Both the position numbers and the translations under genes were made by a program. This document shows positions 23,119 to 31,585 of a stretch of DNA of 38,508 nucleotides, piece after piece. Positions within the stretch are counted from its first letter, which is position 1, and every line of letters begins with the position of its first letter. The notes beneath the pieces are model-generated. The model did no database searches. It was given only the letters and a program-made list of their open reading frames with translations, and was not told the origin of the DNA. Source of the stretch: UBA4923 sp964486135 (GTDB lineage: Bacteria; Bacillota; Clostridia; Saccharofermentanales; DTU023); NCBI GenBank assembly GCA_964486135.1, contig CAZAKT010000017.1, positions 1 through 38,508 of the forward strand. The letters are read 5' to 3'.

Positions 23119-23299
23119 TCAGGCCGGTAAGGGCAAATTTCAAAATCCCCATAAGTCCATGGACGATATGCTAACCTATAGGCCACGGGACTGAATAAGA
23201 CCGGCCCCCTTTTAGATTGGGCTGCGACCTGATTTCCAGCCTGCGTGGGGTCTTTGAATAGGGAAAACCGGAAACAGAAAATTGAAACAGGAGAAGGCA

Positions 23300-24949
23300 A
23301 TGGTTGTGTATAGCATTGGTCTTGACTTTGGAACGGAAGAAGCCCGCGCCATGCTGCTGGATATGGAGGGCAATCTTGCCGCCACTTCGACATTTACCTA
23401 TCCGCATGGCGTGATGGATCGTGAGCTCCCGGACGGCAGCCCCCTGGAGAGCAACTTTGCCCTCCAGCATCCCCAGGATTATATGGACGCGATTGACGCG
23501 ATCGTCCCTGCTGTATTGGAGGGGATTGATCCCGGGCAGGTAATCGGGCTGGGTGTCGATTTCACCCAATGCACCATGGTGCCGGTTGATGCGGCAGGCA
23601 GGCCCTTGTGTCTTACGGCAGGCTTTGAAAACAATCCCTATGCCTATGTAAAACTCTGGAAGCATCACGGGGGACAGCCGCAGGCAGAAAAACTTACGGC
23701 AGTCGCGCATGAAAGGCAGGAGGCCTTTCTGGCCCAGTGCGGCGGTATCGTCTACGCGGAATCCATGTTCCCCAAGATCCTGGAAACCTTCGAAAAGGCG
23801 CCGGAGGTCTACGAAGCGGCCCAGGCCTTCATCGAATTGGCGGACTGGATCACCTTTTACCTGACGGGGTCGCGACGCAGGAGCCGGAGCATCGCGAGCG
23901 CGGCCGCCCTCTGGCATGTCGACCGCGGCTACCCGGATGAAGCCTATTTCGAGGCCGTCAGCCCCGGTTTCGGGCAGGTGGTCAAGGATAAACTCAGCCA
24001 GGATCTTGTCGTCGTTGGTGATCCTGTCGGTTATGTCAGCAAGGAGATGGCAGAAAGGCTGGGCCTTCTCGAGGGCACGCCCGTGGCGGCAGGCCTGGGG
24101 GATTCACACGCCGCCTTCGTTGGAGCCGGCCTGGCGGAACAGCACATCCTGCTCACGGTCATGGGGACCTCAAGCTGCGACATGCTGGTCAGCCGGGAGG
24201 AGATCCCCATCCCGGGCCTTTACGGTATAAGCTACGACAGTATCCTGCCCGGCCAGTTCGGCTATGAGGCGGGCCAGGCCACCATGGGGGATTTGTTCCA
24301 ATGGTTCGCGGAAACCTGCGTCCCGGACAGCTACTTTGAGGAAGCAAAAAAGCGGGAGCTGTCCATCTTTGACTATTTCAATGAGTTGGCTGTAAAGCAA
24401 CTGCCGGGCGAGAATGGCCTCCTGGCGCTGGACTGGTGGAATGGCAACCGTTCCGTCCTCCTGGATGCCGATCTGGCGGGAATGATATTGGGCCTTCGGA
24501 CCAATACACGGCCGGAGGATCTCTACCGTGCCTTCACCGAGGCCCTGACCTTCGGCAAACGGCGGATCGTGGAGCAATTCGACAGCTTTGGAATTCCCAT
24601 TACGGAGCTTTACGCCACGGGCGGAGTCGCCATGAAGAATCCCTTCCTCATGCAGATGTTCGCTGACGCCATGGGCATTCCCGTTCACCTGTCCGCCTCG
24701 GATAATGGCAGTTGTGTGGGAAGTGCCATCTACGGGGCGTCGGCAGCGGGCCCCGATCGGAGCGGCTATGCCAAGCTGACGGACATTGTCCACGGCATGG
24801 GGGTAACCGTTGCCAGGAGCTTCTATCCCAATCCGGCACTCAAGGAGCGCTATGACAAGCTCTATGAGGAATATAAGGGCTTGTATGACTACTTTGGCAG
24901 GGACAATCTGGTGATGAAGCGTCTGCAGGACCTGAGGAGGCAGGACTAG
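23300..24949 (+). CDS. Ribulokinase-like FGGY kinase
   Basis: The 549-residue protein looks like AraB rather than XylB. It starts YSIGLDFGTEEARAMLLD and has LGVDFTQCTMVPVDAAGRPL and NNPYAYVKLWKHHGGQPQAE in the AraB order. LGDSHAAFVGAG carries the catalytic Asp, and GGVAMKNPFLMQMFADAMG is the C-terminal ATP-site segment. Ribulokinases phosphorylate L-ribulose and related ketopentoses at C5. No araA or araD is present, so the true substrate may differ. GGAGAAGG lies before ATG 23300; the TTG at 23282 is a weaker start. It directly abuts the HAD gene. Confidence 0.85.
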   Translation: MVVYSIGLDFGTEEARAMLLDMEGNLAATSTFTYPHGVMDRELPDGSPLESNFALQHPQDYMDAIDAIVPAVLEGIDPGQVIGLGVDFTQCTMVPVDAAGRPLCLTAGFENNPYAYVKLWKHHGGQPQAEKLTAVAHERQEAFLAQCGGIVYAESMFPKILETFEKAPEVYEAAQAFIELADWITFYLTGSRRRSRSIASAAALWHVDRGYPDEAYFEAVSPGFGQVVKDKLSQDLVVVGDPVGYVSKEMAERLGLLEGTPVAAGLGDSHAAFVGAGLAEQHILLTVMGTSSCDMLVSREEIPIPGLYGISYDSILPGQFGYEAGQATMGDLFQWFAETCVPDSYFEEAKKRELSIFDYFNELAVKQLPGENGLLALDWWNGNRSVLLDADLAGMILGLRTNTRPEDLYRAFTEALTFGKRRIVEQFDSFGIPITELYATGGVAMKNPFLMQMFADAMGIPVHLSASDNGSCVGSAIYGASAAGPDRSGYAKLTDIVHGMGVTVARSFYPNPALKERYDKLYEEYKGLYDYFGRDNLVMKRLQDLRRQD

Positions 24950-25756
24950 ATGAAGATAATCTTTCTTACGGATATCGACGGCACCCTGATCAAAACGGGG
25001 ACACCCATTCATGAAAATGTCCACCAGGCCGTTGACAGGTATATGGCCCAGGGCGGCTTATTCGCCCTGGTAACCGGCCGGGCCAAATCAGCTGCCGAAT
25101 CCCTGGCCAAGGAACTGAGGGTCAATGCCCCCTGTCTTTTCCTCGGTGGCGCCCTCTGCTACGACTTTGAAGGGGACCGTCCTGTTTGGGCGATTCCGTT
25201 GGATCCGCAGGTAGACGACCTGATCAGGCTTGTGGGTAGCCAATACCCTGAGGTGAGTATTACCGTCTATACGGAGGGGGAGATCTTCAACCTGCGCTCC
25301 AACAGCCGGCTGGAAAACAAGGGTGTCCTTGAAGACCGGACTGCGCCTCTTACGGACCGGGCCTCCATTAACGGGCCGCTTATGAAGGTCCTCTTCACCT
25401 CGGACGAGGTATCAGTTTTGCAGGAGATTGGCCGCAAGCATGTCAAGCAGGAGCTCTTCAATTTTGCCGCGGCCAGCAGGCACTTCTATGAATTGACCCC
25501 CCGGGGGGTTTCCAAGGGGGAGGCTGCCAACAGGCTCTGCCAACATTTGGCCGGTGAGGAGGACTTCCAGTTGATCGTGGCCGGGGACGCCCATACGGAT
25601 TTGACAATGCGGCCTTACGCCGACCTCTTTTACGCGCCGATCACAGCCCAGGAGGAAATCAGGCAGAAAGCCGATGAATGTTTCCCCCAGCCCATAGAGG
25701 GTGGCCTGGCCCAGGTGATCGACCGGCACACGCCAGCCGGACCGGACCGTGAATAG
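24950..25756 (+). CDS. HAD superfamily phosphatase (Cof type)
   Basis: The 268-residue protein starts with LTDIDGT (6-12), the HAD motif I with nucleophile D8 and D10. LVTGRAKSAAESLAKEL is motif II with the Cof-type cap following, GVSKGEAANRL carries the motif III Lys, and VAGDAHTDLTM holds the motif IV acidic residues. Cof-type enzymes hydrolyse sugar phosphates, FMN or other small phosphates. Its ATG follows the kinase stop without a gap. It may recycle or detoxify the phosphorylated sugars made in this cluster (inference). The last eight bases overlap the glycosylase gene. Confidence 0.85.
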   Translation: MKIIFLTDIDGTLIKTGTPIHENVHQAVDRYMAQGGLFALVTGRAKSAAESLAKELRVNAPCLFLGGALCYDFEGDRPVWAIPLDPQVDDLIRLVGSQYPEVSITVYTEGEIFNLRSNSRLENKGVLEDRTAPLTDRASINGPLMKVLFTSDEVSVLQEIGRKHVKQELFNFAAASRHFYELTPRGVSKGEAANRLCQHLAGEEDFQLIVAGDAHTDLTMRPYADLFYAPITAQEEIRQKADECFPQPIEGGLAQVIDRHTPAGPDRE

Positions 25757-26657
25757 TTCCAGGCCGGCAGGTGAGGGCAGGTCACTCACCCTGCCCTACA
25801 ATCCGCCCTACTTATGGGACGAACTGCTTGCCTTCTGGGCGGGACGGGCCATCGATGGGGTCGAACGGGTCCAGGAGGGAAGTTACACCCGGACAGTCAG
25901 GCTGAGGTCACAGGACGGCCTCCTCCGGGAGGGATGGTTCAGGGTGGAAAACCTTGTGCCCGACCAGGCCCTCCGCCTGAGTTTTCACCCTGACCTGGAG
26001 CCCGTTCTGTCGCAGATCGAGTTCAAGGTCAGGCATATGTTTGATCTGGACATGGATCCAGCCGACCTTGTGGAAGCCTTGTCTTCCATGAATACCATCA
26101 GACAGGGCCTTTTCGTTCCGGGCGCCAGGGTGCCAGGCGCCTTCAGCCCCTTTGAGATGAGTGTGCGCGCCATACTGGGTCAGCAGATCACGGTCAAGGC
26201 AGCCAGGACCCTGGCGGGCAGGCTGGCACTGACCTATGGTGATCCGATTGAAACGGGCCTTGAGGGACTGACCCGGCACTTCCCGACAGAGCAGACCATC
26301 CTGGACCTGGGTGAGGCTATTGCTGACCGGCTGGGCCCCCTCGGCCTGACAGGCAGGCGGTCACTCACCATCCGGGCCCTGGCCGATCTTATCCTCTCCG
26401 ACCGCCTTGACCTCCTGTCCTATGAAGACGCTGAGGTCAAGTTGAAGGAACTGCAAAAGATTCCTGGCATCGGACCCTGGACGGCTCACTATATCGCCAT
26501 GCGGTCCATGAAATGGCCTGATGCTTTCCCCGGCACGGATTATGGGGTTAAAAAGCTGCTGGAACCCAGATCGCAAAAAGAGATTGACGCCCTGGCGGAA
26601 AGCTGGAGACCCTGGCGGGCCTACGCGGTGATCAATATCTGGAATGCCCTTAAATAA
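25749..26657 (+). CDS. DNA-3-methyladenine glycosylase II (AlkA-like)
   Basis: The 302-residue protein has an AlkA N-terminal domain (about 12-125) and an HhH-GPD domain. VRAILGQQITVKAARTLAGR (139-158) is the glycosylase core, LQKIPGIGPWTAHYIAMRSM (235-254) the helix-hairpin-helix, and D264 in PGTDYG the catalytic Asp. It excises alkylated purines from DNA in base-excision repair. GTG 25749 lies inside the HAD gene, so the two are translationally coupled, unusual for a repair gene next to carbohydrate enzymes. It ends the transcription unit before a strong new promoter. Confidence 0.9.
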   Translation: MNSSRPAGEGRSLTLPYNPPYLWDELLAFWAGRAIDGVERVQEGSYTRTVRLRSQDGLLREGWFRVENLVPDQALRLSFHPDLEPVLSQIEFKVRHMFDLDMDPADLVEALSSMNTIRQGLFVPGARVPGAFSPFEMSVRAILGQQITVKAARTLAGRLALTYGDPIETGLEGLTRHFPTEQTILDLGEAIADRLGPLGLTGRRSLTIRALADLILSDRLDLLSYEDAEVKLKELQKIPGIGPWTAHYIAMRSMKWPDAFPGTDYGVKKLLEPRSQKEIDALAESWRPWRAYAVINIWNALK

Positions 26658-26717
26658 GCCTGAATGACAATTTTGAGCAGCGGATATCCCCTTTTATGTC
26701 GTTGGACGTTCTACTCT

Positions 26718-26746
26718 TTGACACCGGGTTATTAAAGTGATAGCTT
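26718..26746 (+). promoter_or_regulatory. Probable promoter of the AfuABC/FbpABC-type importer operon
   Basis: A perfect TTGACA (26718-26723) is followed after 17 bases by a poor -10 (TAGCTT, 26741-26746) that is preceded by TGA, an extended -10. Confidence 0.5.
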
Positions 26747-26759
26747 GATCTTATACGTC

Positions 26760-26782
26760 GGCCGGGTGCTGGCACGCCGGCC
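26760..26782 (+). other. Leader hairpin before the binding-protein gene
   Basis: GGCCGG (26760-26765) pairs with CCGGCC (26777-26782), with TGC/GCA pairing inside and one bulged G. It lies in the leader 38 bases before ATG 26820 and is followed by ATTTGTCTTT. It may be an attenuator or a stabilising structure. Confidence 0.4.
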
Positions 26783-26819
26783 ATTTGTCTTTCAGCTCAG
26801 AAGGAGGCAGGAGTATCTC

Positions 26820-27869
26820 ATGAAAAAATTCTTAATACTTGTCCTGGCAGGCCTACTGTTGATTTCAATGGTTGCATGTTCGGGATCGAAGGATGACGGG
26901 AAGGCCACGGATGGCCCAAAAACCGAGGAGAAGAAACTCGTTGTTTATTCGCCGGACTCAGATCAGACTCTGGCATTGGTTATTCCTCAATTTGAGGAAA
27001 AGTACGATATTAAGGTGGAGCTGATCTCAGCCTCAACAGGCGAATGCCTGACGAGGGTCCAAAATGAGGCGGCCAACCCCTACGCGGATATCCTGATGGG
27101 TGGGCTCGATTGGGGCTACTATCTGCAGTACCCGGATCTTTTCGAAGACTACATCTCGGTCAACGACGCCTCTTTCCCGGAGAGCGCCCGCAATGATATT
27201 GGATCAATCACCTACTACGACACGAACGTCAACGTGCTCATAGCCAATACGGATATCCTGGATGATCTGGGCCTTGATGTCACCAGCTACAAAGATCTGT
27301 TGCAGCCGGAGCTGAAGGGCAAGATTATTTCTGCCGATCCGGCCTCCAGCTCAAGCGCCTGGCGCCAGCTCACGAACATGCTGCTTGTCAATGGCGGCTA
27401 TGACAGTGATGAAGCCTGGGAGTTTGTGACGGAGCTGATCAAGCAGCTGGACGGGGTTATTTCGTCAAGTTCCTCCGCAGTCTACAAGACGGTTGTCGAC
27501 GGGGAATACGCGGTTGGCATTACCTATGAGGATCCGGTGGCCGAGTTGATCTCAAATGGCGCCGAGAACATCAAGATTGTCTATTGCACCGAAGGAACCA
27601 CCACCAACAATACAGGTACGGCAATTGTCAAGAATGCCCCCCATATGGAGAATGCCAAGCTCTTCATCGACTACCTGACCTCCGATGAGGTCCAGGGCAG
27701 GTACGCCGCGTCTACCGCCCGTGCCGCGAACCGGAACCTTGAGACGACCAATGAATTCGTCAAACCGTGGGAAGAAATGATCACGGTGGATGAAGATGTC
27801 AAATATGTCGCCGAGCACAAGGAAGACATCCTGGAGCGCTGGACGGATCTGTGGGCAGAGCTCAACTAG
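26820..27869 (+). CDS. ABC transporter substrate-binding lipoprotein (iron / sugar-phosphate / phosphonate type)
   Basis: The 349-residue protein has a signal ending in the lipobox MVAC, with lipidated Cys20. The mature part, starting KLVVYSPDSDQTLALVIPQF, matches the FbpA/AfuA/PhnS family (SBP_bac_6/11). VLIANTDILDD and GVISSSSSAVYKTVVDGEYA follow the family order. The paired Tyr ligands expected of a ferric-iron binder are not evident, and the C-terminal ASTARAANRNL stretch fits organic-ligand members. AAGGAGG precedes ATG 26820; the frame from 26745 is rejected. A sugar phosphate or organophosphonate is favoured over iron because a HAD phosphatase gene ends the operon (inference). Confidence 0.8.
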   Translation: MKKFLILVLAGLLLISMVACSGSKDDGKATDGPKTEEKKLVVYSPDSDQTLALVIPQFEEKYDIKVELISASTGECLTRVQNEAANPYADILMGGLDWGYYLQYPDLFEDYISVNDASFPESARNDIGSITYYDTNVNVLIANTDILDDLGLDVTSYKDLLQPELKGKIISADPASSSSAWRQLTNMLLVNGGYDSDEAWEFVTELIKQLDGVISSSSSAVYKTVVDGEYAVGITYEDPVAELISNGAENIKIVYCTEGTTTNNTGTAIVKNAPHMENAKLFIDYLTSDEVQGRYAASTARAANRNLETTNEFVKPWEEMITVDEDVKYVAEHKEDILERWTDLWAELN

Positions 27870-27927
27870 GCGGAGACAGACGGAACAAGGCTTCGCCGTC
27901 ATAGTTTCGGCGGGTGTCCGTTATTGG

Positions 27928-27954
27928 GAGGAGCCGCCCTCGGGGCGGCTCCTC
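27928..27954 (+). terminator. Intercistronic stem-loop after the third binding protein
   Basis: GAGGAGCCGCCC (27928-27939) pairs perfectly over 12 bp with GGGCGGCTCCTC (27943-27954) around TCG and is followed by TTT. It is likely a partial terminator limiting the downstream ATPase and permease. Confidence 0.75.
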
Positions 27955-28023
27955 TTTAGACCGGACAATCAGTGGTAATCTTTGTGTATAGGATCTGGCA
28001 AGGCCAGGATGAAGAGGTGGCAG

Positions 28024-29151
28024 GTGAGCATTTCAATCAGGATATCGCACGCGGTCAAGTATTTTGGGAATAACCTGATCATTCCGGATCTCTCGCTTTT
28101 TGTGCGAAAGGGGGAGTTCTTTACGCTTTTGGGGCCGTCGGGCTGTGGGAAAACAACCCTGCTACGCATGATAGCCGGGTTCAATACCATTGAAGGCGGC
28201 GATTTCTTTTTCAACGAGACAAGGATCAATGATCTCCCCCCCAACCGGCGGAAGATTGGGATGGTTTTCCAGAATTACGCGATTTTTCCCAACATGAGTG
28301 TCGAAAAGAACGTGGCCTTTGGATTGACAAACCAAAAGATCGACAAGCAGGCCTTGAGGGAGGAAACCTCGCGATTCCTGGAATTGGTCCAGATGACCCG
28401 GTACAGGGACAGGATGCCTGATAAACTGTCCGGCGGCCAGCAACAGAGGGTAGCCCTGGCCCGGGCCCTGATCATCAATCCGGATGTCCTGCTCATGGAT
28501 GAGCCCCTGTCCAACCTGGATGCCAAGCTGCGAATCGAAATGCGGTCCGTGATCAAGAATATCCAAAGGAAAACGGGGATTACCACCCTTTATGTCACCC
28601 ACGACCAGGAAGAGGCCATGGCGGTCTCCGACAGGATCGCCGTTATGAACGAGGGGCGAATTCAGCAGATAGCGACACCCAGAAGTGTTTACCAGCGGCC
28701 GGCCAATCTCTTTGTCGCCACCTTCATAGGCCGGACCAATATCCTGGACGCGGAGCTGGTCTGTGATGCCGGGGCCCCCAGGCTGGTCTTCGCGGATGGC
28801 ACCGGCTTTGAAATTGACCTCCTCCAAAAAGAATGCCAGCAGAATCAAAAGGTCAAGGTGTCCGTCCGACCCGAGGAATGGGAGGTCGACCCTGAGCCCG
28901 GTGCGGCCATCGAAGGCCTGGTCCGGGAGAGCATCTTTTTGGGCCTGAACACACATTACCTGGTTGAGACGCCAGACGGCGCGCAGATCGATGTGACGCT
29001 GGAGGCTGGGGCTGACAAGTCCTATCAGGAAGGCCAAACCATCCGGCTGGCACCCAAAATGGATCGGATTAACCTATATAAGGAAGACGGCAGCCGCAAT
29101 CTTCTCACAGGAGTTGAAAATGATATCGAAGAGACTAGCTCCCAGGAATAA
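28024..29151 (+). CDS. ABC transporter ATPase (FbpC/AfuC/PotA type)
   Basis: A 375-residue ATPase. Walker A is GPSGCGKTT (37-45), the Q-loop MVFQNYAIFPNMSVEKNVAF, the signature LSGGQQQRVALARAL, Walker B VLLMDEPLSNLDAKLR, and the H-loop YVTHDQEEAMAVS. A C-terminal TOBE-like domain (about 245-360) is usual in this group. GTG 28024 follows GAGGTGG at good spacing; upstream starts (27982, 28009) are less well placed. The gene overlaps the permease by 32 bases. Confidence 0.88.
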   Translation: MSISIRISHAVKYFGNNLIIPDLSLFVRKGEFFTLLGPSGCGKTTLLRMIAGFNTIEGGDFFFNETRINDLPPNRRKIGMVFQNYAIFPNMSVEKNVAFGLTNQKIDKQALREETSRFLELVQMTRYRDRMPDKLSGGQQQRVALARALIINPDVLLMDEPLSNLDAKLRIEMRSVIKNIQRKTGITTLYVTHDQEEAMAVSDRIAVMNEGRIQQIATPRSVYQRPANLFVATFIGRTNILDAELVCDAGAPRLVFADGTGFEIDLLQKECQQNQKVKVSVRPEEWEVDPEPGAAIEGLVRESIFLGLNTHYLVETPDGAQIDVTLEAGADKSYQEGQTIRLAPKMDRINLYKEDGSRNLLTGVENDIEETSSQE

Positions 29152-30805
29152 CCTGATGAGGAAAAAGTACGATATCTGGACCGTGCTCAGCGTCCTTGTC
29201 TTCGTCCTCTTCATCATCTTCCTCGCCTTCCCCCTTATATCCCTGCTCAAGGAGGCCTTCTTTCAGAAGGGTGAATTTACCCTGAAATATTTCGTCACCT
29301 TCTTCTCAAAGAAATATTATTCCTCCACCCTTATCAACAGCTTCAAGGTAACCATCGCAGCGACCTGCCTGACACTGGCGATCGGCATCCCCCTGGCTTA
29401 TTTCTACAACCTCTATACCATCAAGGGTCGCCTCTTCCTCCAGACCATGATCATCCTCTGCTCCATGTCCGCCCCCTTTATCGGGGCCTATTCCTGGATT
29501 TTGCTCCTGGGCAGGTCAGGCTTGATCACCAGCTTCTTCAGCAAGTACCTGGGCATACAGATTCCAAGCATATACGGTTTCAACGGCATTCTGCTTGTAC
29601 TTTCCCTGGAACTCTTCCCCCTGGTCTTCCTCTATGTTTCAGGGGCGCTTCGCAACATCGACAACTCCCTGATCGAGGTGGCGGAAAACCTTGGCTGTTC
29701 CAGCCTGAAAAAATTCTTCCGGATCATCATCCCCTTGTGCGCCCCCTCCATACTGGCGGCCGCCCTCCTTGTTTTTATGCGGGCCTTCTCGGATTTCGGG
29801 ACTCCCTTGCTGATAGGGGAAGGCTACAGGACCTTCACCGTTGAGATCTATAACCAGTATCTGGGTGAAACCGGGGGTAACCACAACTTCGCGGCCTCCA
29901 TAAGTGTCATCGCCATCATAATAACGGCAGCCGTCTTTCTCTCCCAGAAAATCGCCACCAGGAAATTCAGCTATACCATGAGCGCGCTCAATCCCATCCA
30001 GCAAAAGAAGCCGAAGAGGTGGGCGAGCATCCTCATGCATATCTATTGCTATGGCGTCGTGGCGCTCGCCTTCCTGCCCCAGGTTTACGTAATCTACACT
30101 TCCTTCAAGAAGGTATCGGGCAAGCTTTTCCTGGAAGGCTATTCCCTGGACAGCTACAAGCTGGCCTTTGAGCGCATGGGGGGGTCTATCCAGAATACCT
30201 TCATTATCGGGGGGCTGGCCCTTCTGGTCATTATTATCCTCGGGGTCGTGATCTCCTATCTGGTGGTCCGCCGGAAAAATTTCATCAACCACACCATCGA
30301 CACCCTGTCCATGGTGCCCTATATCATTCCCGGATCAGTCATCGGTATCGCCCTGGTAACCACCTTCAACGTCCAGCGCGGCTTCCTCCCGCCCCTGACA
30401 GGTGGGGTTTTCATCATGGTCCTGGCCCTCTTTATCAGGCGGTCCCCCTATATGATCCGCTCCTCCTCCGCCATCCTCTCCCAAATATCACCCTCCATCG
30501 AGGAGGCTTCGATCAGTTTGGGGACTTCACATTTTAAAACCTTCCGGAGGATAACGGTCCCCATGATGACCAACGGGATCATCTCGGGCGCCATCCTGTG
30601 CTGGGTTACCATTGTCACGGAATTGTCGACGGCCATCATTTTGTATAATGCCAGGACCATCACCCTGACCCTGTCGGTCTACACTTTTGTAACCCGTGGG
30701 AACTATGGCGCCGCGGCGGCAGTGGCGACCATCCTGACACTCTTCACCATCCTTTCGCTTATGCTATTCTTCTTCATATCCAAGGATAAGGATATTGTCT
30801 TCTAG
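29120..30805 (+). CDS. Fused double ABC permease (FbpB/AfuB type)
   Basis: The 561-residue membrane protein contains two MetI-type permease domains in one chain, about 12 helices in all. Each half has an EAA coupling loop: EVAENLGCSSLKKFFRIIIP in the first and EASISLGTSHFKTFRRITVP in the second. This fused arrangement is typical of ferric-iron, hexose-phosphate and 2-aminoethylphosphonate importers. ATG 29120 follows AGGAG at seven bases, inside the ATPase gene. The protein should form the whole pore alone, matching the single permease gene in the operon. Confidence 0.9.
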   Translation: MISKRLAPRNNLMRKKYDIWTVLSVLVFVLFIIFLAFPLISLLKEAFFQKGEFTLKYFVTFFSKKYYSSTLINSFKVTIAATCLTLAIGIPLAYFYNLYTIKGRLFLQTMIILCSMSAPFIGAYSWILLLGRSGLITSFFSKYLGIQIPSIYGFNGILLVLSLELFPLVFLYVSGALRNIDNSLIEVAENLGCSSLKKFFRIIIPLCAPSILAAALLVFMRAFSDFGTPLLIGEGYRTFTVEIYNQYLGETGGNHNFAASISVIAIIITAAVFLSQKIATRKFSYTMSALNPIQQKKPKRWASILMHIYCYGVVALAFLPQVYVIYTSFKKVSGKLFLEGYSLDSYKLAFERMGGSIQNTFIIGGLALLVIIILGVVISYLVVRRKNFINHTIDTLSMVPYIIPGSVIGIALVTTFNVQRGFLPPLTGGVFIMVLALFIRRSPYMIRSSSAILSQISPSIEEASISLGTSHFKTFRRITVPMMTNGIISGAILCWVTIVTELSTAIILYNARTITLTLSVYTFVTRGNYGAAAAVATILTLFTILSLMLFFFISKDKDIVF

Positions 30806-30823
30806 ATAGTTGAGGTTGCCTTC

Positions 30824-31585
30824 TTGATAAAAATCAAAAATCAGACTTTCAATGCCAAGCTTCTTGTCTTTGACAAGGACGGCCTTCTATTCAAGAGCCT
30901 GCCTTTTTGGATCTCGCTTTTACTTGCGCGGACCGAGGCCCTTCAGGAAAAATTTCCGGATCCTGATCTGCTGACCAGCTGGTACCGGATGTTGGGGGTT
31001 GAGGCCCGTTTCGGTTCCGGGATCACCATAGACAGGATCTGGAACAAGGGGCATTTCGCAACGGCCTCGATACCGGAGGAAATCGTGGCCCTGGCTGGTT
31101 TTCTTTGCCACAGGGATCCGGATCTAAGCTGGATTGAGGCATCCGTTCAGGCAAAGGCGATCATCGACAGGGGGGATGAAATCTTTGATTTTGAGGCTTC
31201 CCTCGTCCCACAAGAGGGTTTCCCCGACATCTTCCAGAGGCTGAGGCGGTCGGGTATCCCTTACGGTATCGCGACGAGCGATACCTATGACAGGACCATA
31301 ACCTCCATCAACCTATACGATGAAGCCGGCCTTCTGGACTTCATTGTCACACCGGATGATGTGACACTGGGAAAGCCCCATCCCGATATGCTGCTTCATA
31401 TCAGCGATCTCATGGGTGTCCCTCCCCAGGAGATGATAATGATCGGGGATTCCATTGTTGATATGCTCATGGCCCGGAGGGCCGGGGCGATTGGAATAGC
31501 CATACCGGAGATCGCCTCCGACCGGCCCGCCATAGCGGAGCAGGCCAGCCTGGTGATCGACTCCCTGGAGGAGATTGAGTTCTGA
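30824..31585 (+). CDS. HAD superfamily phosphatase (phosphoglycolate phosphatase-like)
   Basis: The 253-residue protein has motif I VFDKDGLL with nucleophile D17 and D19, then a helical cap. Motif II is ATSDTYD, the motif III Lys is in GKPHPDM, and motif IV is IGDSIVDM. The DxD motif makes it a phosphatase; a phosphonatase (PhnX) would carry DxxGT with Ala in place of the second Asp. A TTG start at 30824 with GAGG upstream is the best supported. It lies 18 bases after the permease and shares one base with ogt. It may dephosphorylate the imported compound (inference). Confidence 0.85.
   Translation: MIKIKNQTFNAKLLVFDKDGLLFKSLPFWISLLLARTEALQEKFPDPDLLTSWYRMLGVEARFGSGITIDRIWNKGHFATASIPEEIVALAGFLCHRDPDLSWIEASVQAKAIIDRGDEIFDFEASLVPQEGFPDIFQRLRRSGIPYGIATSDTYDRTITSINLYDEAGLLDFIVTPDDVTLGKPHPDMLLHISDLMGVPPQEMIMIGDSIVDMLMARRAGAIGIAIPEIASDRPAIAEQASLVIDSLEEIEF

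Noticed and set aside
26820..30805. Plain ferric iron importer
   Set aside because: The fused permease fits, but the iron-binding Tyr pair is not evident and a HAD phosphatase ends the operon.
30824..31585. Phosphonoacetaldehyde hydrolase (PhnX)
   Set aside because: Motif I is DKDG with two Asp residues, as in phosphatases, not the PhnX form.
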